In this document: piece by piece, positions 1-9,540 of the stretch
How positions within the stretch are numbered: position 1 is the first letter of the stretch
Layout of the letters: every line of letters begins with the position of its first letter
NCBI GenBank assembly: GCA_964017125.1
Contig: OZ024902.1
Span: 108,002,027-108,066,026 of the forward strand
From: Flabesymbios commensalis
Lineage: Eukaryota > Annelida > Polychaeta > Terebellida > Flabelligeridae
DNA: 64,000 nucleotides
Direction of reading: 5' to 3'
Program-made: the position numbers and the translations under genes
The notes under the pieces: model-generated
Seen by the model: only the letters and a program-made list of their open reading frames with translations
Database searches by the model: none
Told to the model about the DNA's origin: nothing

Positions 1-1080
1 AATCATAAAGGCAGTATCTGCTTACTTGTAAAGTAAACAGAACTGCTTTTTGGCTTTGCACTGCCGAATTGCTTTGCGATGACAGTCACACTTTAGTTGC
101 TGGTGACTGTGATATCAAATCAAATGTATTACCAAGATTCAGCCCGGGCATACGCTGGCTGATAAATTAGCCTTTTATTAGTTGAAAAATATATTTGTAT
201 GCAATTTATAGGACGAGCACCTCAGTGTTGTATCTATTTTTATACTCGGTCCGTCATCAAATTTCGGGGACGGAAAGGGTTATATAAAGCCGCCGTAGGC
301 CTACAAGTGACTCATTATGTAACCTCACACCTTCAACCCTTACGTACACTCCTTCAGCAGTGTCATCTGTCCATGTGTAGACACTGCTAACCTTCGCCTC
401 TCGCTTGGATAATAATGCAGTGGTAAAAAACCAGGTCAGCGGGAATTCCCCTTCTATCAAAATCATTGCGGCAGTTTCAGCATTTTTCAGATTCCGCCAA
501 AGCTGGTCGCCGAGTGGACCTGGCAACCTGCCAACACCTCGAGTTGGCAAGTTGCCATTATTTACCGGAGGCCCCAAAGAATTCAGTCCCTCAGCGGAGT
601 GAGAGGGCTGTCGTTCAGTCTACCCTTACGCGACACTAACGTGTTCAATTATATTTTTCTCTAATTTGTAGCTATATTTGCTGACTCAATTCCTAGCTTC
701 AAACTACATGATCTCGATATTAAAAATTAGACAAATAAAAAAAATACATTTTTTGACTTACCTGCTGCTTACTGGTGACCTGACGCAATGTGTATATATT
801 GTACATTTTAGAGTAGTTTAGTACGCTAGACACCTGACGTCTTGTAAAATTGTGCATAATATTGTCTACTTTTCTTTTTTATTTTTCTTGTTTTTGGTAT
901 GTACAGCGATCCGATTTTTTTTATAAACTGCTTTATAAATGATTTGTAAAAATGATATACAAAAAATAGTGGTGTCCCGCATTTAAAGGGTGATGTTTGC
1001 CATCTAATTAGTTTGGTCATCTTTGTTTGAACAGTACTGTTATATCATGTGTTAATCCTACGTACTTGCTGGTTAATTTT
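1..1080. other. No gene recognised; AT-rich DNA with one small palindrome
   Basis: No coding signal or known repeat stands out. A short imperfect palindrome lies at 522-556 (GGCAACCTGCCAAC opposite GTTGGCAAGTTGCC). The open frames here are short and low-complexity. Confidence 0.5.
522..556. repeat. Short inverted repeat (about 14-bp arms)
   Basis: GGCAACCTGCCAAC faces GTTGGCAAGTTGCC across a 7-bp centre, with one mismatched pair. The context does not indicate a terminator or RNA gene. Confidence 0.5.
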
Positions 1081-1120
1081 TGGCCCAATGTCGTAGACAT
1101 TGGCCCGACATTGTATGGTC
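1081..1120. repeat. Dispersed GTTGGGCC-type palindromic repeat, fragment
   Basis: Reads TTGGCCCAATGTCGTAGACATTGGCCCGACATTG. It is a centre-symmetric copy of a short palindromic family seen many times in the window (2256, 2385, 7262, 13438, 25200, 27180, 27430, 35060). A related fragment lies at about 1424-1456. Confidence 0.6.
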
Positions 1121-1456
1121 TCTGTAGATAAGACGTCGCGTTGTCGCGGTCGTGTTTTTTGATATTTACACAAGACTGGTACTGAGTTGTATGAGCTATG
1201 GCAGTTTTAATATATCTACACAGAGTCTCAACTGCTTTATAAAGATAACAGTTATACTTGTTCACTCAAGCGATATTATTTGTCCGGTGCTGGGGAAATG
1301 TCAGCTAAGTGTCTACGCAATTGGGCCAATATTGTGCAAATATTATGCAAATACCGATCGATCGTCCCAACAAAAACGATTTTTAATTGACCCTATAGTA
1401 ATCTAGGTACATAGTCTTCAACGTTGGCCCAACATTATACCACCATTGTTTCAATG

Positions 1457-1947
1457 CCTCATGTTTTTTTGGGCTTAGCTGCGAAGAACGAGGTGTTGTA
1501 AGTGTGATTCTTAAATCTGGCGACTTTATTGTTTAAATCACGCCCCCCCCCCCCCCCACACCTTCAATGATTACTAGTCCTACCGTATAGTATAGTCACT
1601 TGTAAATGTTATATATCAACATATATTCCTGTTTTCCAAAGAAACGTCTCTTGTCTTTTTTTCAAGAATAGTTATTTAATTATCTTGTAAACTACACGAG
1701 AATACTAGTATATACAAGGCAGAACAAGCATTATTAGGAGCATGATATTGTAAAAAAAGTGCACTTTTGTTATAAGTTGATGTTAGTAATTGGACTAGTT
1801 TTGAAATAATTAAAAAGTACATGTATTTATTAAATCATTTTTCAATATAATAGCTAAACGGATGGTAAAATAATCATTAACTGAATGTTCCATATCCGGC
1901 AATAATGATTTAGGATTTATCTGTGAGCTGTTTTGAATCAATTTAAG
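1457..1947. other. No gene recognised
   Basis: AT-rich sequence with a poly-C run near 1543-1557. No coding or structured repeat signal is seen. Confidence 0.5.
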
Positions 1948-2135
1948 ATGACAAGTACTCGTAAAGTACTCGTAAGTACTCGTTAAAAGTACTTTTATTT
2001 TTAAAAGTACTTGAGTACAAGTCCGAATACAAGTACTTTATAAAAATACGAGTACTGAGTACCGACGAGTACTGCAAAATCGGTACTCGAGTACCAAAGT
2101 ACCGAAGTACCGAGTACTTTGGCCTCAAGCCTGAC
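1948..2135 (-). mobile_element. AGTACT-rich terminal repeat, hAT-like MITE fragment
   Basis: About 190 bp dominated by AGTACTCG/CGAGTACT words in both orientations (AGTACTTTTATTTTTAAAAG, GGTACTCGAGTACC). Read on the minus strand it starts CAGGCTTGAGGCCAAAGTACT. Dense palindromic subterminal motifs next to a CAGG-type end are typical of hAT-derived MITEs. The partner end and a target-site duplication were not found, so the class is tentative. Confidence 0.45.
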
Positions 2136-2255
2136 GTGAGCCGCTTATCTCTAATGTGTAAAACATATCCATTATTTACTGATAAACACAAACACCGTGT
2201 TTTTGGTGGCAACGCAGAGGACTGATATCCTAACAAACACAAAACATCGAACCAA

Positions 2256-2520
2256 TGTTGTTTTAAAGCTGGTCCACGATCTACGACGCTGGTCCGACAT
2301 TAAACAACACTGGTTCAATGTCTTGTGTATGCTGGGTATAGAGACCTCCACTTGACTGCGGACACTTTCTGATCAGTGTCTGTGCCGACGCTGGCCCAAC
2401 ATTAAACCATGTATCCAGCAGACACAATACGTTGAATCAATGTTGGATTAACGTTGGCCCACCTTCTACGACGTTGGACCAACGTTAACCCAACATTGAC
2501 TCAACGTATTGTGTCTACTG
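2256..2520. repeat. Two adjacent GTTGGGCC-type palindromic repeats
   Basis: About 2256-2335 and 2385-2520. The second is a near-complete palindrome: CACAATACGTTGAATCAATG at one end, CATTGACTCAACGTATTGTG at the other, with GTTGGCCCACCTTCTACGAC in the middle. It lies about 210 bp upstream of the gene's ATG. It is a small non-autonomous foldback of the dispersed family. Confidence 0.7.
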
Positions 2521-2539
2521 AAATGTACCTGCCATAGGC

Positions 2540-2733
2540 TTGTAGAACTGAGGGAGGGGTGTGATTCCGCGCAGCGACTGAGTGATAGTGGGTTACCATA
2601 AGGCGACTGGCGAGGTAGTGATCACGCCAGTATCATCAGACAGCTGAACACGGCACATCAAGCAGGTGACAGAGAATTGTCCACAAGGATAACTAATAAT
2701 CAGGCACAATTAAGTTTCAATTACCGTGACAGT
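2540..2733 (+). other. Probable 5' UTR / promoter-proximal region of the gene
   Basis: This stretch is less AT-rich than its surroundings. It lies directly upstream of the ATG at 2734 and just downstream of a palindromic GTTGGGCC-type repeat (2385-2520). It stays open in the gene's frame from 2602, but without an ATG. No clear TATA box or initiator can be assigned, and an upstream non-coding exon cannot be excluded. This is inference from position only. Confidence 0.35.
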
Positions 2734-2949
2734 ATGTCTGAAGCCAAGGATCACCCAGATTGTCCTGTGAGATCGTATATGGATGATCCAGAAATCTCGT
2801 GGAAGACAGAGAAGCCCAATTATGCTTTAACGGATCAGGCTTATCTGGATGGACGATCCCGGCAGCATAAAGCGGACTCCTTGGAGAAGCTGGTGGAGAA
2901 CCTGGTGAAGACATGGGAGATGGAAAGCACACATAAAGTAGATCTGAAG
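2734..2949 (+). CDS. Pathogen-related protein homologue, exon 1 (residues 1-72)
   Basis: First coding exon of a three-exon gene (2734-2949, 13024-13240, 13590-13834) encoding 225 residues. The whole product resembles the plant 'pathogen-related protein' family (barley PRP, Arabidopsis At1g78780), also found in invertebrates and about 220-240 residues long, with a SnoaL/NTF2-like fold. Its biochemical role is unknown. Exon 1 carries the family hallmark NLVKTWEMES (residues 56-65) followed by HK, and the upstream VRSYMDDPEISW segment. The ATG at 2734 is the first in frame after the TAA at 2599. An open TTG exists at 2677 but lacks the family-like start. The exon ends in codon phase 0 at AAG|GTACAG, a good donor. 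No signal peptide is visible, so a cytosolic protein is likely. The family call rests on remembered motifs, not a search. Confidence 0.85.
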
Positions 2950-3149
2950 GTACAGTACAAATAGGCGAAAAAGGCTTTTTTATAGGTCGATATCATCAGC
3001 GACGCATTTCACGTGCTGTGATAGTCCGAGCTAGAGATGACCTAATCTTGTTTTGTGACATATACAATGTTTTTTGATGTTTCCTATAGATTTTTTTGTG
3101 CTGAATTCAAATCCGATGAGTGCCAGCTTGAAAAGTTTGAGCATTTTTG

Positions 3150-5795
3150 TAGATTCAAGGTCAAAAGTCAATCTCAAGGTCAAATATGATTTTTCAAGAA
3201 ATGAAGCTAGGAACAAGTGTAATACCTCATTTCTATGTGATTTTGACTGGGCAATCCATTTATAAAACTATTTTGATTATTCAAGGTCATCTTCAAGGTC
3301 AAAAGGTCAATTTCAAGGTCAAGTAAGAAAAAATAAAAGTTTTAACAAATAAAGCTAGGAAAATGTGTAATACCTCTTTTTCAAGGGATTTTGACTGGAA
3401 AATCCATTTAAAGTATTATTTTGGGGATTTAAGTCATGTGCAAGGTCAATTTATACTCAAGGTCATATGAAAGTCAATCCCAAGGTCAAAAATGTGAAAA
3501 TATGATTTTTAGAAAATACAAATAGCAGAAGAAGTATAGTACGTCGTTTTGATGTAATTTTAACTGAATAATCTATTTCTGTTACTATTTTGATGATAAA
3601 GGTAATTTCGAGGTCATTGCATCAATTTCAAGGTCAGGTAAGCACAAATATGATTTATAACAAATAAAGCTAGAAACAAGTGTAATACCTCTTTTTCGTG
3701 TGATTTTGCCTGAAAAATCTTTTTCTGGTAATATTTTGGTGATTTTAGATTATCCTCTAGGTCAAAAGGGCAATTTCAAGATCAAATATGATTTTAACAT
3801 ATCTGCTACAAATTGGAGCACGTATAATACATTGTTTTGGTGTGATTTTGACTGGATAATCTAATTCTAGTAGGGTTTTAATGAATAAACATCATCAAAG
3901 GCATTAAACGGAGATGGATAGGTGTTTAAGGGCGAGGAGAAGCCATTAAAAACGACAGGGAGTCAACAAAGGGTGACGAAAAAGCGTTAAATGGCAACAG
4001 AAAAATGTCAAAGGCCGACGGGGAGGCGTTAAAAGGCGAAGAAAATGAGTTAAAGGTCGACAGAGATGCATTAAAGGGCGATAGAGAGGCGTTAAATGAC
4101 AATGAGAAGGCGGTAAATGCGATGAGGAGGCGCTAAAAGGAGATCATGAAGCCTTAAATGGTGATGGCAAAGCATTAAGGTCGATGGGGAAGAGTTAAAA
4201 GGTGATGTATGGTATGCATTTAAGGGCGAAGAGAAGGCATCAAGGGAAATGGAGAGGCGTTAAAGGGCGACGAAAAGGCCTTAAGTGGCGACGGAGAGGC
4301 ACTAAGGATGACGGAAGGTATGGAGTAATGGAGAGCAATGGAGAGGCGCCGCATATGCAAAAAATTGTGATGCTTAGGCATTAAAATTCGATGGGGAGGC
4401 GTTAAATATTGATGGAGAGGTGTTAACCCTTTGGATCTTCACGATGCATCAATGCATCATTTTGCATCTCTGAAGAATCACTTTATTTCATACACCTAGG
4501 GGTTTTAGAACGAACATTTTTATAGAACTCTTTTAATAATAACGATAAATTTTTCTGTATCTGTCACAGACTTGTGACAGCAATTTGCGGCTTGTAGTGG
4601 ATGGAGATGACAATGATAAATTCAGGCTTGAACCAGTCTCGGATATATTCGAGATTTGGGATTGATTACATAAGATAACTATGGCGTTATCAATTAATCT
4701 GGTCTCTGCAAGAGTGCAGCAGCAATTTATTACGGTAGTCAATGGGTTACATGGCGACGGAGAGGTGTTAAAGGGTAATGGATATGTATTCAGGGCGAAG
4801 AAGGGTCGTCAAAGGGCGACAGAAAGGCCTTTAATTACAATTACTCACTTTAACGCCTATCTGTCGCCCTATAACGCCTCCTCATTGCCCTTTAATATGC
4901 ATTCCTATTCTCCGTTAGTGCCTTCTCATTATCCCACAACACCTTCTTATTACCCTTTAACGCCTCCTCATGAACTCTTAAAGTTTTCCGTCGCTCTCTA
5001 ATGCATCTCCGTTGCCCTTTAATGCCTTCTTGTCGTCTGATCTTTTCACCATAAGCATGTTTACTCTTTTAAACCCTACAGAATTAGATTATCCAATCAA
5101 AATCACATCTAAGCTAGGTATAAATACGTACTCCAAAGTTTAGCATATACGCCAAAAATCATATTTGACCTTGAAATTGACCTTTTGACCATGAAGATGA
5201 CCTTTAATGACCAAGATAATGGAAGAAATGGATTTTTCAGTCAAAATCATACGAAAAAGAGGTATTACACATGCTCCTAGCTTTATTAGTTAAAAATCAT
5301 ATTTTCCTTCACTTGACCTTGAAGTTGACCTTTTGACCTTGAAGATCAAAATAGTGCAAGAAATAGTTTATTTATTCGCAATAACACGAAAAAGAGGTCA
5401 ACATCACACGAAAAAGACCTATAAGATTTCTTACTATTTTTCTTTTCCAAAATTAATGTTTTTATAACATTTTGACCTTGGAATTGACCTTACGATCTTA
5501 AAGATGATCTTGAATCCCCAAAATATAACTATAAATGGATTTTCCAGTCAAAATCCCATAAAAAAGAGGTATCACACATGTTCCTAGCGTTACCTGTGAA
5601 AAATGATATTTTCGCTTACTTGACCTTGAAATTAACCTTTTGACCTTGAAGATGACCTTGAATAATCAAAATAATTTCAGAAATGGATTGCCCAGTCGAA
5701 ATTATATAAAAATGAGGTATTACACTTGTTCCTAGCTTCATTTGTTGAAAAAGCATATTTGACCTTGAAATTGACCTTTGACCTATCGGACCTGT
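3150..5795. mobile_element. Foldback element A with satellite core
   Basis: Left arm about 3150-3890 and right arm about 5060-5795 are inverted copies. Each holds tandem units of roughly 150-165 bp with the recurring text AAAGCTAGGAACATGTGTAA, TTTGACTGGGCAATCCATTT and TCAAGGTCA. Between them lies a degenerate satellite of about 20-24 bp (AAAGGGCGACGGAGAGGCGTT, repeated). It runs forward from about 3895 to 4440 and 4745 to 4835, then in reverse complement from about 4850 to 5040, so the core is itself palindromic. The same arm and core organisation recurs at 54119-58497. No transposase frame is present, so the element is non-autonomous. Outer terminal repeats like those of the second copy are absent. 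Confidence 0.75.
4424..4743. mobile_element. Probable insertion inside the satellite core of element A
   Basis: The satellite text breaks off at GTTAACCCTTTGG (about 4424) and resumes at TTACATGGCGACGG (about 4748). The intervening sequence contains no satellite unit. Its left edge has the TTAACCCTTT signature of other TTAA-type elements here (49962, 50868). The right edge reads CAATGGGTTAC, a weak inverted match. It is probably a TTAA-targeting element, but the ends are decayed. Confidence 0.4.
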
Positions 5796-5840
5796 CAATG
5801 GATGTGGCTCTGATGAGTTGGCGGGTGCTTCAGCGTCTAC

Positions 5841-6025
5841 TGAGCCCGTATTCTCTCACAAGTTACGATATATCGCAGGCTTCGGATTGATCGAGATGAC
5901 CCAATGTTTTTTTCATTATTGGCCCACCGTCTACGGCGCTGGTCCGACATTGAAAAAAACATTGGGCGATCTCGATCAATCCGAAGCCTGCGATATATCG
6001 TAACCTGTACGCGAATACGGGCTCA
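5841..6025. mobile_element. MITE with about 73-bp terminal inverted repeats
   Basis: TGAGCCCGTATTC at 5841 is mirrored by GAATACGGGCTCA ending at 6025. The arms match almost base for base for about 73 bp (…TTACGATATATCGCAGGC…, …TCGGATTGATCGAGAT…). The loop is a GTTGGCCC-type palindrome (TTGGCCCACCGTCTACGGCG…), so this is a small foldback with a second family's core at its centre. No clear target-site duplication. Confidence 0.8.
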
Positions 6026-6322
6026 TTACGGTTTCTAACATTGAGAGGTGAGTCCTTGCCTCGTACTGGTGTGGGGACTCTCTCTCCGATGTCTGCTCCT
6101 CTCCTTCCCCTCGTCCCTACATTGTGATATTTACCTGTCCTCAATAAGACAATGGAGAGCTTCTACTATCTCCATGATAGGACGTACCTTAAAGCAGCCC
6201 CTTGGGATGACATCAATTTTCATTTTTACTTCCGCACTGAAGTAGTGTATCCCACGGATCATAATTTTATTTTTTTCAGAATTTTCATATTTTTATAAAT
6301 ATTTTTATTCAACATTTCTATG

Positions 6323-8085
6323 CAGGGGCGTAGCCAGGGTTATGAACATGTGTACGCACAACGCTAGGGGTACGGATTTACAGAGCTTTTCCGAAACGGG
6401 GAGGGAGTGGATTTTCCCTAATTCCTGGCTGCTATTTTATGGGGGGAACCCCCATACCCGCTGCGCGAAGCCCAGCGGACACGGTGGGGGTCCGGGGGGC
6501 CTCCCCCGAGGAAAATTTGAAAAAAAGATCGCAAATGGTGGCATCTGATGGTATTTTCGGTAAAGATATTGATTTATAAATTTTGAGTTTTTTTATATTT
6601 TTTGTAAAATTCAAAATTGAATACAGCAACAAAATTAAAAATTGAATTATATCAAGTTATAATATAATTAAAATCATTTTACCCAGTGATTACATATTGA
6701 AATATACTAATTATTTTCGGTCAAGTACGATTATCCATAGATAGCCTCAACTTTTTAAAAAAACAGACATGGCGTATCCAGCATTTGACTATGTAGTCTA
6801 CGTAGTGTCTTTGTGTGCACGAATAATAGCTAAGCTGGACATTCTGTGATGGTCATAAGGGGGCCACCACTCAATCGACAGGGGGTGGGGGTGGAGTGTT
6901 TTTGAAGTAAATATTTTGAAATTGAATTTTCATGAAATAAATAATTGTCTGAAGGACATGTTGTAAATAAAAAATTAATGGCCCTCAATTTTTTTTAGTT
7001 ATACATAATTAGAGGCTAGAGTATGTGGAGGGGTTAAAAAATGAAATAACTATTATTTGTAGGCATACAGATCTATATCCATGATTTTTATTACTATGCC
7101 AGCTGCCAGACAGTATACAAAACAGATAACCTTACACGAAAACGAAACTATACACTATATGTACACTATATATAAGCCTACACTATACAAAAACGTTATT
7201 TGATCATTATTACCTGGTTACATGATTCGCTGTGATAGGCATAAATCAGCCCTGAGCAAACATGAGATGTTGAAACAAAATTGTTTTAATGTTGGGCCAG
7301 TGTCGTGGACAATGAACCAACATTAGTATAACATTGGTTGAATGCCTGCATGGGATTTCACTCTTGTCACCAGTGTCTTCACGTCTGAGAAAGTAGTCAG
7401 TGTAGCATGGGATTCATGCATGTATACAGTATGTCATTGTGCAGCCTATCATTTGTTTAACACAGTGCAGTGCAGGTACAAAAATAGATCGTTTAGAATT
7501 AGCCCCATAACGTTGCTGAAACAGAACTGCCACAGAATATAATGCCCACTCAAGGGTAAAAAAGTGGGCCATTTCTTTGGACGCTCATATCTAAGACTTG
7601 CCTCGATTAATCAGGTTAACAAAAGGTTAGTTTGTATGTATACATCGTACGCTCAGTTCATTTGTAAAAAAAACAGTAAAATGTTATTAGCATTTTTCCA
7701 CCTTGGGGTGGATATCGATCTCATTGACTGCCTGGTTGAAAAAAATTGATTTCCCCGGGTAAAACGAATGTAGACTCTAGTAATACACGGTCCCACATCT
7801 TTACGGTGTGGGTTCGTCCACGGCACTATAGTCATACATGTCGTGAATTTGTGACTGTCATTGAAAAGAGAAACATTTAGGCCTATTGCATTTGTATCCT
7901 ACTTTTCCGGCGTTTTATGCAATGTTCACCACATAAAGAATAGACTGCTAAGTGCGCATGTACATGTAGACTAGGCTAGTCTGCTAACTTGTTGCTTCTT
8001 TTTTTGGTGGGTCATATTTTTTTTTTTACTCTCCCTTACAATGTGTACGCACGTGCGTACTGGCGTACGGCTGGCTACGCGCCTG
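6323..8085. mobile_element. 1.76-kb element with GGGGCGTAGCCAGG-type ends
   Basis: The left end CAGGGGCGTAGCCAGG (6323) is matched in inverted orientation by CTGGCTACGCGCCTG (ending 8085). Further in, both ends carry a GTACGCAC word. CTATG flanks both sides directly (6318-6322 and 8086-8090), consistent with a 5-bp target duplication. Inside are GC-rich text (6430-6510) and AT-rich filler without a transposase frame. A CAGGG…CCTG end suggests an hAT or related DNA transposon, but hAT duplicates 8 bp, so the class is open. Confidence 0.6.
7262..7345. repeat. Dispersed GTTGGGCC-type palindromic repeat
   Basis: Contains AATGTTGGGCCAGTGTCGTG and then AATGAACCAACATTAG, with ATTGGTTGAATGCCTGCATG at the end. 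It lies inside the 6323-8085 element. Confidence 0.6.
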
Positions 8086-8599
8086 CTATGAAACCAGAAG
8101 TAACCCAAACAAACTATTTGTATACCTGAAGGACGATTGAATGATTTCACAGCATTGGGCCACATGCTGATGGCATCGGCCCAGCGTTTGGTAGACAATC
8201 AGTGCTGCAGGTGTGTCCTCCCGTGTCCTGACTATAAGACACCAATTAGCGGCGACTGCTCTGATCTTACCGTCTGATACGTGGGAATATGTGATGTAAA
8301 GTGCTTAATATTGCTGACTTGTTTTGTTTACATGGCAATATACGACCTGGAAATACAACTATTTCGCTCTTTTTCGGTGCTTTAAAATTGTTTTTTGACT
8401 TTTTCGTATTTTTAGCTAAGATCAGTAGGCTATATAGCTTCATATAAATTAAATTTTCAAAATTGACAACATTGAAAATGTCTCATCCCAAGGGGTCCCT
8501 TTATATGTTTCAGTGCTCTAAAGCCTGTGCCGCACCGAAAACATATTCGTGATTGCTTACGACACGACGATAATCTTAAACAATCGGTGCGGTGTGGCC

Positions 8600-8735
8600 A
8601 TATTCCCACGAATTCGTCGATTCCCGTCGCGTCGGATGCTGTCGTCAAGACTGAGCATGTTCATGTTGCGAAGCTGAATCAATTGACGTTGATTAAACCT
8701 CGCAACAACGTCGTGTGTCCAGTGGGTGACTTCTC
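8600..8735. repeat. Half copy of the ACAACGT…CCAGTG MITE family
   Basis: 8655-8732 ends in CGCAACAACGTCGTGTGTCC followed by AGTGGG, and contains TTGACGTTGATTAAACC. It matches the right half of the MITE at 15398-15482. The left end is missing or decayed. A looser copy may lie at about 8880-8950. Confidence 0.5.
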
Positions 8736-8949
8736 TCAGTTCACACGCAGTTTGATCTGGTTCACAGCTGTTTCTAGGAACTAGTGTGACGGTGCATAAA
8801 GTGACACAGTAATGAGGAAGGCGATCATTCTCTGCGGTTTTCACGATGTACATTTCGCTTACAACATCACGTGGTTTTAATGTTCAGTTGACTTCCCCGT
8901 CGTTGGCCAAATATTGAATTAAATGTTGACTGGCTTGATGTGTAGTGTT

Positions 8950-9540
8950 CGGTCTGAATTAGTTGGCAAGACAAGCATCACAACATCAACAACTTACCCC
9001 ACAGTATGGATGAGTAGCCATAATTAAAATGAATTACTCGGGGAGCGATTTATCTTCCATGTACTGTCTGTACTTTAAACCTAATATGTTCCAAATCTAA
9101 TGTACGTGTATATCAACTGTAGCTGCTCTCCACTGATTCTTATAATATCGCATTTAAACCTTTTTGGAAATATTTTTATCGTTAAATAATGTCATCGAAA
9201 AGTACGTTTCTTCTGATATAACTTTTGTAAGACCGTACGTGATTGTGTTGAACTAACATTTAAAGCCTAAAATGTAAAAATTAGAAAGCCGAATGCAATC
9301 TTGACAGAAACAATCTGTGAATTCCAGCCCCCGGCACAGTTAATCAAGTCCCAGAGCTCACAGTGTGTCAGCTATGAAAATGGGTACCATCAACAATTCT
9401 ATTGTCTATACATGTCTATACATGGGGTAAATTCTTACACATAATAACTAAAAACACCCCTTTCCCCTGATGTATGATGCATTTTTCCCCTTTCTCTGAT
9501 GTATGTTGTATGCTGTGGCAACTTTAACTTAAAAAAATAA
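8950..9540. other. No gene recognised
   Basis: AT-rich intronic DNA with no recognisable repeat end or coding signal. Confidence 0.5.

Noticed and set aside
2677-2733. Upstream TTG as start of the pathogen-related protein
   Set aside because: Non-ATG start and no family-like residues before the ATG at 2734.
8527-8853. Overlapping open frames on both strands near 8.6 kb
   Set aside because: They overlap a half copy of a MITE and show no motif; the strands shadow each other.
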